Source of the DNA: an uncultured Gammaproteobacteria bacterium
GTDB taxonomy: Bacteria > Pseudomonadota > Gammaproteobacteria > Magnimaribacterales > Magnimaribacteraceae
Direction of reading: 5' to 3'
NCBI GenBank assembly: GCA_913031395.1
Contig: CAJWDT010000006.1
Location: 1 to 53,531 of the forward strand
DNA length: 53,531 nucleotides
How positions within the stretch are numbered: the stretch's first letter is position 1; each line of letters begins with the position of its first letter. Under the pieces are notes generated by a model. That model was not told the origin of the DNA. It made no database searches and was given only the letters and a program-made list of their open reading frames with translations. Made by a program: the position numbers and the translations under genes. This document shows, piece by piece, positions 34,060-43,864 of this stretch.

Positions 34060-35046
34060 TCAATCTTTAAGTTGACCAATAAGTGTAGACATATCTTCTG
34101 GCAGATCAGCTTCAAAAGAAACTAATTTCTCGCTTGAGGGATGAATAAGTTCAAGTTCTGAAGCATGTAATGCTTGTCGTGTGAAACTAGAAATAATATT
34201 CTTTAAACCTTCCGTTGAGCCAGGAGCAAACTGTTTTCTAGCTCCATAAACACTATCGCCAACAATAGGATAACCTGCATGTGATAGATGTACTCGAATC
34301 TGATGTGTTCTTCCAGTTTCTAAGTTTACTCGTAAAAGAGAATAGCCCTGAAAAGACTCACTCAGGCTAACTCTAGTAATAGCCTCCTTACCATTTTTTA
34401 CAACTGCTTGCTTGGTCCTGATTTTAGGATGTCTACCTATTGGCTCATTGATAATTTTATTTGAGATGGGGACTCCAACCACTATTGCCATATAAGTTCT
34501 TTTTACTGATCTTTCTTTTAGCTGCTCAATAAGGTTTAGATATGCAGATTCTTTCTTAGCAATCACCATGAGGCCTGAAGTGTCTTTATCTAGACGATGA
34601 ACAATTCCCGCTCTTGGAAGAAAGCCAAGACTTTCCTCGTGTGCCAATAAAGCATTGACCAAAGTTCCATCTGGATTACCGGATCCTGGATGTACAACCA
34701 TGCCTACTGATTTATTAATAATCATTATCTCCTCATCTTCAAAAATAATATCAAGAGGTATAGCTTCGGGTTGATCACCAAGCTGAGGTTCTTCCCAAAA
34801 ATCTACAGAAATAACATCGTTTAACTGGAGAGAATGTTTTGTTTTTACTTCTTGGTTATTAACAAGTAGATCTCCATTTTTTATCCATTTTTGAATATGC
34901 CCTCTGGAATAATCAGAGAATTGCTTCGCCGCAACTAGGTCCACCCTTAACCCCTCGTCTGAATCGAGTACGCTATAATTGAGAGAGATCTTTTTTTTCT
35001 TTTCCAATTTAGAAATTTTGAACCTAACAAACCTTTTTCTGTCCAA
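34060..35046 (-). CDS. rluD: 23S rRNA pseudouridine synthase RluD
   Basis: This protein of up to 328 residues has an N-terminal S4 RNA-binding domain (about 45-100, 'SRGHIQKWIKNGDLLVNNQ') and the catalytic aspartate in 'GIVHRLDKDTSGLMVIAK' (about 150-167). Further motifs are 'ETGRTHQIRVHLSHAGYPIVGDSVYG'-type. It modifies 23S helix 69. The start is uncertain because no ATG exists in the N-terminal part: TTG 35046 or TTG 35007 are the candidates. It is divergent from bamD with only 33 bases between, as in E. coli. Confidence 0.93.
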   Translation of the reverse strand: MDRKRFVRFKISKLEKKKKISLNYSVLDSDEGLRVDLVAAKQFSDYSRGHIQKWIKNGDLLVNNQEVKTKHSLQLNDVISVDFWEEPQLGDQPEAIPLDIIFEDEEIMIINKSVGMVVHPGSGNPDGTLVNALLAHEESLGFLPRAGIVHRLDKDTSGLMVIAKKESAYLNLIEQLKERSVKRTYMAIVVGVPISNKIINEPIGRHPKIRTKQAVVKNGKEAITRVSLSESFQGYSLLRVNLETGRTHQIRVHLSHAGYPIVGDSVYGARKQFAPGSTEGLKNIISSFTRQALHASELELIHPSSEKLVSFEADLPEDMSTLIGQLKD

Positions 35047-35079
35047 GAACTAATCTGATCTGTAGAATTCGTAGCTTAA

Positions 35080-35952
35080 ATGACAATCGTTCACAATTTT
35101 TCTATATCTAGCAAGAGAAATCTTGGTTTTTTCAGTATTTTTATACTTTCAATCGTCCTTGCCTCTTGTTCTTCTAATGAAGAGATGCCAGATGAAAGAC
35201 TAATTGAAAAAGAACTTTATGACCAAGCACAGGTAAGGTTGAAAAATGAAAGCTATTCAACCGCTATTTATAGTTTAGAGGCTCTTGAATCAAGATTTCC
35301 TTTTGGACGTTATGCTGAACAGGCACAAGCAGAACTTATATATGCTTATTACATGAACTCACAGTTTGAAGCTAGTCAGTCGGCAGCAGAGCGATTCATT
35401 AATTTACATCCACGTCACGCACATACTGGATATGCCTTCTATATGAAAGGATTGGCTGCTTTTACAGACGATTCAGGTTTATTTTCTAGATACTTCCAAT
35501 CTGATCTGGCCAAAAGAGAAATAGTTATGGCCCAAACTTCTTTTGATGAACTCTCGGACTTCATATCAAGGTATCCAAATAGTAAATATGTTCCTCATGC
35601 CCAACAACGGATGATTTATCTAAAAAATCTTACTGCTGAGCATGAAATTTATGTCGCAGATTTCTATATGAAAAGAGGAGCTTATTTAGCTGCCATTGGA
35701 AGAGCAAAATATGTAATTGAGCATTTACCCAATACGCCTCAAACTCCTTATGCTCTCTCTATTCTGATAGAGGCCTATGAAATACTAGAATACAGCGAAT
35801 TAAGACAAACCAGTCTAGATATTCTTAATAATAACTACCCTGATTTTGATCTTGAAATAAACGAGTCTGTACAAAAACGTTCTTGGGCAAATATTCTTAC
35901 TCTTGGATTTTTAGGTAAAGAAGATATTCAAAGGCCTGATATTTCCCAATAA
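35080..35952 (+). CDS. bamD: Outer-membrane assembly lipoprotein BamD
   Basis: This 290-residue lipoprotein has a lipobox LASC (Cys30). TPR-type repeats cover about 45-260 ('LYDQAQVRLKNESYSTAIYSLEALESRFPFGRY' start). It is somewhat longer than E. coli BamD (245). It is part of the BAM complex that folds outer-membrane proteins, needed for the many barrels encoded here. It is divergent from rluD and followed after one base by the PP0621-type gene. Confidence 0.93.
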   Translation: MTIVHNFSISSKRNLGFFSIFILSIVLASCSSNEEMPDERLIEKELYDQAQVRLKNESYSTAIYSLEALESRFPFGRYAEQAQAELIYAYYMNSQFEASQSAAERFINLHPRHAHTGYAFYMKGLAAFTDDSGLFSRYFQSDLAKREIVMAQTSFDELSDFISRYPNSKYVPHAQQRMIYLKNLTAEHEIYVADFYMKRGAYLAAIGRAKYVIEHLPNTPQTPYALSILIEAYEILEYSELRQTSLDILNNNYPDFDLEINESVQKRSWANILTLGFLGKEDIQRPDISQ

Positions 35953-35953
35953 A

Positions 35954-36157
35954 ATGTGGCAACTGCTAATCCTTGTTTCCGTAATCTTACTAATTTTTTT
36001 AATCACAAGAATCAATACTAAATCAAAGAGAATATTAGATAATCCAGATGAGGGAATTGGTTTTGTAAAGTGTGAATCTTGTGGAATCAATGTACCAGAA
36101 ACTCAAGCAGTAAAAATTGAAGGTAGTTGGTATTGCTCAAAAGAGCATATGAATTAG
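35954..36157 (+). CDS. PP0621-family small membrane-anchored zinc-ribbon-like protein
   Basis: This 67-residue protein has one N-terminal membrane helix (about 3-19) and a C-terminal Cys-rich domain 'CESCG'...'WYCSKEH' that could bind zinc (three Cys and one His). The layout matches the PP0621 family of gammaproteobacteria, of unknown function. It starts one base after bamD, so it is co-expressed. The stop TAG overlaps the stop of the convergent barrel gene in TTAG (36154-36157). Confidence 0.75.
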   Translation: MWQLLILVSVILLIFLITRINTKSKRILDNPDEGIGFVKCESCGINVPETQAVKIEGSWYCSKEHMN

Positions 36158-38484
36158 AATCGATAACGAACCTTGATAGTAAACATATCTGCTTGCGGAT
36201 CATTCCAAGGCCTTTTATAAATTTCCTCTAAATCATTTTCTAGATCAGTTTGAATAATCCTACCTCCTCTAGAATAAACCACATATAAATAGGCCAAAGG
36301 TAAAATTTCGTACCTGTATCTAATTTGAAAGGCTAAGTCACTCAATGTGAAAGGGTCGAGATTGATGCCCGCATTGTTTAATTGACCAAAAGAATCTCCT
36401 AGATAAGACCTGGGGTCTCGTGCTGTAAAAGCTACCATTTGGGCTTTAACTCTTAACTCATGCTTATCTCCTCCAAACCAATTGAGATCTGCAACAGTCG
36501 TTCTTTGTTTTTTTGAATACATTCCAAGAAAATTTCCTTCTATCCAATTAAGCCAATTTTCTTCTTTTAAGTTTTGATGGTAAATGGAGAAGTTTAGATT
36601 ATCCTTCGGTGCAAAACTCAGTTGGGTGGCATAGGAATTTGCGAAACCCATAGCAGAACGCCACTGACTGCCCTTTTCTCTTTTAAACTCGACGAAATAG
36701 TTGAAGAAGTTTCTTGAGGGTCCACTAAACTGTATATTGGAACCGTAGTTCTCAGGCTTTTCTATAAAGGTAGCCACTTTATCCTTTCTTGTGATCCAGA
36801 AATCTTTACTGTCAGTCCTATAGAAATTTGTAAACTCTACATAAGAAGTATTCTTAAAATAAGTTTTAGAAGTAAGATAAGTAAAATTTGCAGATTTATC
36901 AAAATCACCATTACTTTCGTATCCAACACCCAACTCGATTTGATTGGATTGAAATATTGAAGAGTCATCATAGTCAGTAAATTTTAAACCGTTTTGAGAA
37001 CCTACAAATAACCAGTCATTTTCCATCTGGTACCCCATATCAGTGATATCAAGGTTCTCATCAAAATAAAAAATACCTACATCATGGTAACGTTTTTTTG
37101 AAGGGGATGTGGTCATCCTGAACCTAAATGCATTCCCCGAATCTTTATTTACAAGAGGATCGTCTACTTTGGAGTTGATAAATATAGTATCAAAGCGAAG
37201 TGTGTCCTTGGGTCTGTAAATTATGTCAACAGAGTTAACATTTGCCTCTCTATCTAAAACAGGTCTTTTTGTGAATGTACTCAAATATCCTATTGAGAAC
37301 TTTTTCTCAGCCTTGCGTAATCTAATGGAATAAAAATCTCTTCCCTGACTAAAAGCTTCATCGGACTCAGAAGCACCTAAAAAACCAAAGTCTAATGACT
37401 CGTTTTGTTGAGTATAACGTACAGCATAATCAATATCCGATATTCCAACTTGCGAAGAGTTGCACAGATCTTTTAGTGCCGAATTGTAAATTGAACAGTC
37501 ATAGTCGGGGGCGGCCCCTATCCTCCTCGTATTAATAACGTAGAAGAACATATAGCCCTTAACGTCAAATAAAGAGTGATTTTCAGAGAAAAATGGCCGT
37601 TTATCAGAGTAATAAGTTTCGCTTGAGTCAAAATTGACAACCAACTCATCACTTTCAACTTGGCCAAAATCAGGGTTTATTGCAATATTTAACTGTTTGC
37701 CGGCGTCAAGCTTCCAGAATACTTCTGCACCTACCTTAGTAAGGTTATCATCAAGTACTCTGTCTTGTGAAAAGTTGATATAAGGAAAATAATCTATTTT
37801 TGTGACGCTGTAATTATTAAATTCAAAGTCATTGAATATAGAAATAAATTTCTCTGTTCTTGGATTTCCTTTTATGGTTGTGCGGACCTTAAAATCTCCC
37901 CTCAACCATCTGTAAAAAGAAAGCTTAACTTTTCTTTTATCTCCTTGCTGTGCTTTCATAGGAGCAATACTCCAAGGAATGAACATTTCAGCGTACCAAA
38001 CATCATCTCCTATAGTCGTTCCATGACCCCAATCAGCATCCCAGTCGTAACTTACTTCATTTTCATTTCTGGTGACGTTATCTAAAATAGATCCGCCTGC
38101 AGAAATAGAAAATCCATAAGCAAGAAGTCCGTCTCCATCAAAATCTATAGACACGCCAACCATATCAGCATTAGCCATCTCATCATCTCTTTGGTGTTTC
38201 TGTCTTCTTATAGATTCACTTGGTTGATAACTAATAAAACCAAAATAAATACCCTTTTCATCTTCTAAAACTAAGACCTTCTGAGGTCCTGAAGCATCAT
38301 TTAGAGTAAAAGGTAGACTTTCGTAATACTTGGTTATCTCTCTAGCTTGAGACCATTCCGATTCGTCTAACTTACCATCTATGGTAAGTTCAAGAGAATG
38401 GATATTTAGAGATAAAAATACAAAAAGTATGGATGAAAAATAAATCAGCTTCCTATGCAATGTATATCCCCATGAGGGCGCCAT
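36154..38484 (-). CDS. CBM9-like + DUF5916 outer-membrane protein (copy 2)
   Basis: This 776-residue exported protein has a signal sequence in about residues 12-31. A CBM9-like N-terminal domain covers about 33-210 ('LTIDGKLDESEWSQA', 'DWDADWGHGT', 'WYAEMFIPWS'). A DUF5916 region of beta strands follows and ends in 'VRYRF', an outer-membrane barrel signature. It is a clear paralogue of the next gene, with shared blocks such as 'YYSDKRPFFSENHSLFDVKG'. It begins 17 bases after that gene's stop. The role is unknown; carbohydrate or polymer handling is suggested only by the CBM9-like domain. Confidence 0.85.
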   Translation of the reverse strand: MAPSWGYTLHRKLIYFSSILFVFLSLNIHSLELTIDGKLDESEWSQAREITKYYESLPFTLNDASGPQKVLVLEDEKGIYFGFISYQPSESIRRQKHQRDDEMANADMVGVSIDFDGDGLLAYGFSISAGGSILDNVTRNENEVSYDWDADWGHGTTIGDDVWYAEMFIPWSIAPMKAQQGDKRKVKLSFYRWLRGDFKVRTTIKGNPRTEKFISIFNDFEFNNYSVTKIDYFPYINFSQDRVLDDNLTKVGAEVFWKLDAGKQLNIAINPDFGQVESDELVVNFDSSETYYSDKRPFFSENHSLFDVKGYMFFYVINTRRIGAAPDYDCSIYNSALKDLCNSSQVGISDIDYAVRYTQQNESLDFGFLGASESDEAFSQGRDFYSIRLRKAEKKFSIGYLSTFTKRPVLDREANVNSVDIIYRPKDTLRFDTIFINSKVDDPLVNKDSGNAFRFRMTTSPSKKRYHDVGIFYFDENLDITDMGYQMENDWLFVGSQNGLKFTDYDDSSIFQSNQIELGVGYESNGDFDKSANFTYLTSKTYFKNTSYVEFTNFYRTDSKDFWITRKDKVATFIEKPENYGSNIQFSGPSRNFFNYFVEFKREKGSQWRSAMGFANSYATQLSFAPKDNLNFSIYHQNLKEENWLNWIEGNFLGMYSKKQRTTVADLNWFGGDKHELRVKAQMVAFTARDPRSYLGDSFGQLNNAGINLDPFTLSDLAFQIRYRYEILPLAYLYVVYSRGGRIIQTDLENDLEEIYKRPWNDPQADMFTIKVRYRF

Positions 38485-38501
38485 TTTATAGTTTATAAGG
38501 G

Positions 38502-40781
38502 CTAAAATCTATATCTTAGTTTAATAGTAAAATTCTCATCAGTAGGTTCATTCCAAGGTCTTCTATAGAGCTCAGAAAGGCCATCCTCTTCATCATCTGC
38601 CGAGATTCTTCCACCTTTTGAGTAAACTACATAAAGGTATGCCAATGGCATGAATTCATATCTATATCTAACCTGAAAAGCTAACTCACTGATAGTTATA
38701 GCAGGTAACATTAAATCTGTTTGAGATAGATTACCGTTTATATCAGCATAAAAAGGAATTGGATTTCTTCCTGTAAAAGCAACTAGCTGGCCTTTAATTC
38801 TCAATTCATGTCTAGTACCTGAGTACCATTCCATTCCTACTATGCTAGTTCTCTGTTTCCTGTCATAAGTGGCAAGAAGATTATCTTGTATCCAATTCAG
38901 CCATTTGTCTTCTTTTTCGTGCTTATGGAATAAACTAAATGTTAGAAACTCAGAAGGACTGTACTTGACCATCCCTCTATAAGAATTTTGCCAACCAAGT
39001 CTCGCGGAATGCTCTTCTCCTTTACCCCTACTCAATCTCAAACTATAAAAATAAAAGGGATTTCTCGGTCCGTTGTATTCTACATACCCTCCAAAGCCTT
39101 CTGGCTTATTTACATGAGGAGCTAAAAGAGAATTTCTAGTGATTCTATGATCTCTACCACTAGATCGATAGAAAACTTCAGACTTCATATCTGCGGTATT
39201 GATAAAGGAACTTTCTATTTTCAGAGCTACATTAACCGGTTCTTTTTTAAAATTAGCATTAGACTTTGCACCATAGCCAATTTCATACATCCTGGAACGG
39301 AAAATTGAACCCTTAGGAAAGTTTGTATTCTTAAACTGAGTTCTTCCCATGATCATTGCGCGGTTGTTAATCGCCATATAACCCATGTCATTTATATCTA
39401 AATTTTTATCAAGATAATATATAGCCGCACCGGAATGAAAATTCTTATCTGGGTCGTATCCAAAACCTGTTTTGAGACCGTAGCCTAGACCTTCTTCAAG
39501 ATCAGATTGCATGAAATTTCCTGTAAATCTCAGTTCACTAGAGGCTCTGTAATCAAAATCGAAAGAGTTAACTAAAGCATTGTCATCAAGGAAAGGTTTT
39601 TTTACATAAGTCCCAAGATAACCATACGTAAGTCCATGATTTTTTGTTTTCAGTCTCAACGCATAAAAATCTCGTCCACTACTAAACCTTTCATCTCGTT
39701 CTGAAGCTCCAAGGAAACCAAAATCAACTTCACCTTTTTGGGTATATCGCAGAGCATAATCTATATCATTAGAGCCAATCTTATTTTCATTACAATAATC
39801 TTCTTCAAGAAATTTGGAGCAGTCGTAATCAGGTCTTCCTCCTATTCTTCTAGTGTTGATTATCCTAAACATCATACCTTTAACATCGAAAAGACTATGA
39901 TTCTCTGCAAAAAAAGGTCTCTTATCGGAATAGAAGGTTTCAACAGAAGAAAAGTTTACAACTACTTCATCACTTTCAATCTGACCAAAATCAGGATTTA
40001 AAGTCATATTCAATTGCTTGCTAGAATCAATTTTCCAAAAAATTTCTGCACCGCCTTTAGTTTTCAGTTCAGAATTAATCAAATCCTCGTTTATAGATAT
40101 AAAAGGGTAATAATTGACTTCAGAACTATTTAAATTTTTTACGTTGTATTGATCGAAAACAGATAAAAAGATATTTTGAAAAGGGCTACCTTGTATTGTT
40201 GATACGCCTTGTCCTAGTCCCATGATCATTCTATAAAACGCCAACCCTACTTTTCTAGTTTCACCAGAAACATTTTTCATTGAGGCCACAGACCAGGGAA
40301 TAAAGACCTCTGAATACCATACATCTTCTTCTATGCTTGTAGCTGAGTTCCAATTTGCATCCCAATCAAAATTTCTTTCTATTTCATTAACAACCGTTGC
40401 GTCTCCAATAGACCCGCTCGAAGACACAAAAAATTGATAAGCACTAACTCCATCTCCATCAAAATCAATAGCAATTCCAGTCTTGTCAGAAACAGATCTT
40501 TCATCATCTCGAAGATGGTTCTTTATTCGCATTGTTGAAGCGGGTTGATAGTTTTTAAACCCAAAATACATTCCGTCCTCATTCTCATAAATTAAGACCT
40601 CAGTTTTTATATCATCAACTTCCTTTAGGGAATATGGGTAGACTTCGTAAAACTGTGTAATGCTCTTCGCACTATCCCATTCAGCCTCATCCAAGAGACC
40701 ATCGATTTTAATGCCTGCAAAAAGGCTTGTAGAGGATATCGAAAATATAAAAATAATAGGGAAAAAGTATCTACCTATCAT
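38502..40781 (-). CDS. CBM9-like + DUF5916 outer-membrane protein (copy 1)
   Basis: This 759-residue paralogue of the neighbouring gene has a signal peptide (about 1-22), a CBM9-like domain (about 23-205, 'IKIDGLLDEAEWDSA', 'WYSEVFIPWS') and a long DUF5916 barrel ending 'LRYRF'. The conserved core 'SDEVVVNFSSVETFYSDKRP' is shared with copy 2. The DUF4399 gene ends directly upstream with no gap, so they share a transcript. The two copies differ mostly in the middle barrel region, so they are probably specialised rather than redundant. Confidence 0.85.
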   Translation of the reverse strand: MIGRYFFPIIFIFSISSTSLFAGIKIDGLLDEAEWDSAKSITQFYEVYPYSLKEVDDIKTEVLIYENEDGMYFGFKNYQPASTMRIKNHLRDDERSVSDKTGIAIDFDGDGVSAYQFFVSSSGSIGDATVVNEIERNFDWDANWNSATSIEEDVWYSEVFIPWSVASMKNVSGETRKVGLAFYRMIMGLGQGVSTIQGSPFQNIFLSVFDQYNVKNLNSSEVNYYPFISINEDLINSELKTKGGAEIFWKIDSSKQLNMTLNPDFGQIESDEVVVNFSSVETFYSDKRPFFAENHSLFDVKGMMFRIINTRRIGGRPDYDCSKFLEEDYCNENKIGSNDIDYALRYTQKGEVDFGFLGASERDERFSSGRDFYALRLKTKNHGLTYGYLGTYVKKPFLDDNALVNSFDFDYRASSELRFTGNFMQSDLEEGLGYGLKTGFGYDPDKNFHSGAAIYYLDKNLDINDMGYMAINNRAMIMGRTQFKNTNFPKGSIFRSRMYEIGYGAKSNANFKKEPVNVALKIESSFINTADMKSEVFYRSSGRDHRITRNSLLAPHVNKPEGFGGYVEYNGPRNPFYFYSLRLSRGKGEEHSARLGWQNSYRGMVKYSPSEFLTFSLFHKHEKEDKWLNWIQDNLLATYDRKQRTSIVGMEWYSGTRHELRIKGQLVAFTGRNPIPFYADINGNLSQTDLMLPAITISELAFQVRYRYEFMPLAYLYVVYSKGGRISADDEEDGLSELYRRPWNEPTDENFTIKLRYRF

Positions 40782-41174
40782 TTAATTGACTACTGTTATT
40801 TTAATTTTTGGTGATAGAACAGGCGGTTGATGAGGGACATGACTCATATTCCCAAGCAAAAGCTGTAAAGTGTAAATTCCTGGCATTAAGTCAATTCGTG
40901 CTTCGGTTTGACCTCCGCCAAAATGTATATGGTTAGGTGAAGATGGAATAGTATCTTCAAAATTTATTTCATCTACATTAATGAGTAGATGATGGTGTCC
41001 AGTATTTTCTCTATCAACGCCTGCAGGTGCCACTCCTTTTCCTGAAAGTCCAAACTGCAATAGAAAAGGTGATTTCAATTGATCTCCATCATTCACGTTA
41101 ATAAAATATACTTTTGCATTGGAAAAGTTCAACGAAGAAAAGATTGTAGCTAGAGTGAGAAGTATAAATTTCAT
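40782..41174 (-). CDS. DUF4399 periplasmic protein
   Basis: This 130-residue protein has a signal peptide (about 1-20, ending SNA). The DUF4399 domain carries 'SPFLLQFGLSGKGVAPAG', 'TGHHHLLINV', 'HIHFGGGQTEARIDLMPG' and 'HVPHQPPV'. The many histidines suggest metal binding, not shown. It lies between a flavin reductase gene (one base) and the first DUF5916 gene (no gap), so it is probably co-transcribed with both. Confidence 0.85.
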   Translation of the reverse strand: MKFILLTLATIFSSLNFSNAKVYFINVNDGDQLKSPFLLQFGLSGKGVAPAGVDRENTGHHHLLINVDEINFEDTIPSSPNHIHFGGGQTEARIDLMPGIYTLQLLLGNMSHVPHQPPVLSPKIKITVVN

Positions 41175-41175
41175 A

Positions 41176-41652
41176 TTAATCTAAATAATTACCTGATGCA
41201 TAAATAAGGGGTTTAAGATTCTCATTGTTCATCGAACGAAGAACCTTTCCAATAAAGATTGTATGGCTTGTATGCTCTATTACATCAATGCAGGAACAAA
41301 AAATATTAGATAAAGACTCTTCATTAAATATAAAATCTTCAGAATCTTTCCATGCTTCACTTTTAAATCTTGATTCTCCCTCTTCTCTATCACTGCAAAC
41401 TTCGGCTAATTCTCTCTGATTGTTAGATAAAATATTTATACAAAAAGATGAATCTTTCGAAATAAGCTTATGAATTGATGCTTCTTTATTGATACAAATC
41501 AACATTGAGGGTGGTTCCATTGACAGGGATGTAACAGAAGTTGCTGTCATTGCATGCCTTTCACCCTGATCTTTAGCCGAAACAACACACACAGTTGAGG
41601 CAACACCTCTCATAGTGGTTAAGAAATTTTTCTTTAAATCAGGTTCTTTCAT
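41176..41652 (-). CDS. Flavin reductase-like (HpaC type) protein
   Basis: I start at ATG 41652 (158 residues); a GTG 15 bases upstream is an alternative. The flavin reductase domain is seen in 'FLTTMRGVASTVCVVSAKDQGERHAMTATSVTSLSMEPP', 'ICINKEASIH' and 'FCINILSNNQ'. Such proteins supply reduced FMN/FAD to a monooxygenase, but no partner oxygenase is adjacent. It is divergent from rsmD with 62 bases between. The domain is complete; the C-terminus is short ('IYASGNYLD'). Confidence 0.85.
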   Translation of the reverse strand: MKEPDLKKNFLTTMRGVASTVCVVSAKDQGERHAMTATSVTSLSMEPPSMLICINKEASIHKLISKDSSFCINILSNNQRELAEVCSDREEGESRFKSEAWKDSEDFIFNEESLSNIFCSCIDVIEHTSHTIFIGKVLRSMNNENLKPLIYASGNYLD

Positions 41653-41714
41653 GTAGAAAAAAACCACTGATCAAACATTGTTATAGTGGCTTTAAAAAGC
41701 ATAATATTGTCCAT

Positions 41715-42278
41715 ATGGTCAAAAGACAAGCATCAACAAGAATAATTGCTGGAAAATATAGAGGAACGAAACTTCCTTTCAAACCTAACAAGATGCTCAG
41801 GCCAACTGAAAGTAAAACTAAAGAAACATTATTCAACTGGCTTCTGAATGATTTAAGAGATAAAGAATGTTTAGATATGTTTGCTGGAACAGGCTCACTA
41901 GGTTTAGAGGCAATTTCAAGAGGAGCAAGTAATGTTATATTTTTTGAAAAACAACTCAAACTCTCCCAATCAATTATTGCTATTACAAATAAGCTAAAGA
42001 TTGAAAAGTACACTAGAGTGATTAATGCAAATTCTATGGCTTTTGACTATAAAGCCCTAGGGAGAAAGTTTGATCTTATTTTTCTAGATCCGCCGTTTCA
42101 TGAAAACCTCATTTTTAAGTCTTTAGAAATAATATCTAAATTCGAGCTTTTAAATGATGAGGGATTAATTTATGTAGAATGTGAGAAAGATCTCAACCTA
42201 GACTCTTCGATGTTTAATTTTTCTAAGCTGAAAGAATCTCAGGGCGGTGAAACTAAATACTATTTATATGAAAGCTAG
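41715..42278 (+). CDS. rsmD: 16S rRNA (guanine966-N2)-methyltransferase RsmD
   Basis: This 187-residue methyltransferase has 'RIIAGKYRGTKLPF' (about 9-22), the SAM-binding 'CLDMFAGTGSLGLEAISRGA' (about 54-73) and the catalytic 'DLIFLDPPF' (about 117-125). It is complete. It overlaps the following small membrane-protein gene by 11 bases. Confidence 0.95.
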   Translation: MVKRQASTRIIAGKYRGTKLPFKPNKMLRPTESKTKETLFNWLLNDLRDKECLDMFAGTGSLGLEAISRGASNVIFFEKQLKLSQSIIAITNKLKIEKYTRVINANSMAFDYKALGRKFDLIFLDPPFHENLIFKSLEIISKFELLNDEGLIYVECEKDLNLDSSMFNFSKLKESQGGETKYYLYES

Positions 42279-42513
42279 ACTTGTATTGTTTTTAATATTC
42301 ACTTCAACTTTAGGAGTGTTATTAACAAACGGTAAATCTGATCTATTTTTAGCTCAAGAAATATTGATCTTAGGGAAAACCATTACACTAAATTCAGAAA
42401 TTATTATCAGTCTGATAATACTGTGTACACTAATATGCGTCTTACTCTTGGGAATAGTTGATAGATTGATTTTTTTTAGAAAAGGAAAAATTAAAGAAAG
42501 GATTAAAGAATAA
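42268..42513 (+). CDS. Small two-helix membrane protein, possibly HemY-N-like
   Basis: This 81-residue protein starts at ATG 42268 inside the rsmD end. It has two hydrophobic helices (about 3-17 and 41-65), a short extracytoplasmic loop ('GKTITLNSE') and a basic tail ('FFRKGKIKERIKE'). The helix-loop-helix spacing recalls the HemY N-terminal domain, but the TPR part of HemY is missing, so this is a weak match. It ends 2 bases from the convergent rho stop. Confidence 0.5.
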   Translation: MKARLVLFLIFTSTLGVLLTNGKSDLFLAQEILILGKTITLNSEIIISLIILCTLICVLLLGIVDRLIFFRKGKIKERIKE

Positions 42514-42515
42514 GC

Positions 42516-43775
42516 TTATTTTCTTTTCATGGACTCAAAGAACTCAGCGTTAGTCTTATAGTCTTTTAGTTTATCAAGAACCCATTCCATGGCAGCAGTA
42601 TCATCCATCTCATTTAAGAGCTTCCTCAATACCGTAATGTTTCTTAGTTCAAGATCAGAAGTCAGAAGGTCTTCTCTTCGAGTTCCTGTCTTCCTTACAT
42701 TTATTGCCGGAAAAACTCTTTTTTCTGCAATTTTTCTATCCAAGTTTATTTCAGAATTACCAGTTCCTTTAAATTCTTCAAATATAACCTCATCCATCCT
42801 TGACCCTGTATCAATAAGTGCAGTAGCAATGATTGAAAGACTTCCACCGCCTTCTATATTTCTTGCTGCACCAAAAAACCTTTTTGGTTTTTGTAGGGCA
42901 TTCGCATCAACTCCACCAGTCAGTATTTTTCCTGAAGCCGCCTGAGTTGAGTTATATGCCCTAGCAAGACGTGTAATAGAGTCGAGGAGAATCACTACAT
43001 CATGTTTATGTTCTACGAGTCTTCTTGCTTTATTAATAGCCATCTCGGCAACTTGTACGTGGCGAGTAGGTGCTTCATCAAATGTGCTGGCAATAACTTC
43101 ACCTTTAACTGAACGTTTCATTTCAGTAACTTCTTCAGGTCTTTCGTCTACAAGAAGGACCATGATCTTGCATTCAGGATTGTTCCTTTCTATAGAATGA
43201 GCAATGCTTTGAAGTAATAAGGTTTTACCTGCTTTGGGTGGTGAAACAATCAAGGATCTCTGACCCTTACCCGTTGGAGCCGTTAGGTCAATTACTCTCG
43301 AAGATAAATCTTCAGTACTTCCTGTGCCCAACTCAAAGAGCATTCTTTCATCAGGAAAAAGTGGGGTAAGATTTTCAAATGAAGGTTTATTTTTTGTTTT
43401 ATCAGGTTCTTCGTAATTTATTTCCTCGATTTTTAAAATGGCAAAGTATCTTTCTCCGTCTTTCGGAGATCTGATCTTACCTTTGATCGTATCACCTGTT
43501 CTCAGGCCGAAACGCCTTATCTGACTTGGTGAAACATAAATATCATCTGGACCTGCCAAGTATGATGCATCAGGAGATCTTAAGAAACCAAAACCATCTT
43601 GCAGAATTTCAAGGACACCTTCGCCCTCGATATCTTCGCCGCTTTTGGCTTTGCTCTTTAGTATTCCAAAAATTATATCTTGTCTTTTAGCACGAGAAGC
43701 ATTCTCGATACCACATTCTTCGCCTAGCTCTATGAGCTGTTCAACTGGCATTTTTTTAAGTTCTATTAATTGCAT
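42516..43775 (-). CDS. rho: Transcription termination factor Rho
   Basis: This 419-residue protein has the N-terminal RNA-binding domain ('[41 protein letters not shown]' region, about 51-92). Its ATPase has Walker A 'SPPKAGKT' (about 177-184), '[11 protein letters not shown]', Q-loop '[11 protein letters not shown]' and the R-loop 'TGGVDANAL'. It ends RNA synthesis at unstructured C-rich sites. It follows trxA on the same strand, as in E. coli. Length is typical and no large insertion is visible. Confidence 0.97.
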   Translation of the reverse strand: MQLIELKKMPVEQLIELGEECGIENASRAKRQDIIFGILKSKAKSGEDIEGEGVLEILQDGFGFLRSPDASYLAGPDDIYVSPSQIRRFGLRTGDTIKGKIRSPKDGERYFAILKIEEINYEEPDKTKNKPSFENLTPLFPDERMLFELGTGSTEDLSSRVIDLTAPTGKGQRSLIVSPPKAGKTLLLQSIAHSIERNNPECKIMVLLVDERPEEVTEMKRSVKGEVIASTFDEAPTRHVQVAEMAINKARRLVEHKHDVVILLDSITRLARAYNSTQAASGKILTGGVDANALQKPKRFFGAARNIEGGGSLSIIATALIDTGSRMDEVIFEEFKGTGNSEINLDRKIAEKRVFPAINVRKTGTRREDLLTSDLELRNITVLRKLLNEMDDTAAMEWVLDKLKDYKTNAEFFESMKRK

Positions 43776-43805
43776 AAAATAAGGTTAATGCGTGAAAAGG
43801 GATTG

Positions 43806-43822
43806 ATCGAAGAAACTTCGAT
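43806..43822 (-). other. Hairpin in the rho leader
   Basis: ATCGAAG-AAA-CTTCGAT is a perfect 7-bp stem with a 3-base loop, between trxA and rho. It lacks a T-tract, so it is not a standard terminator. A role in rho autoregulation is possible but unproven. Confidence 0.35.
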
Positions 43823-43864
43823 AACCAGATAGTAACCTCGATAGAAATTAGAGTCTAGTGTTTT

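Noticed and set aside
41681-42013. 110-codon minus-strand frame opposite rsmD
   Set aside because: It lies antisense to rsmD, which has all family motifs; the antisense product has no recognisable domain or ribosome site.
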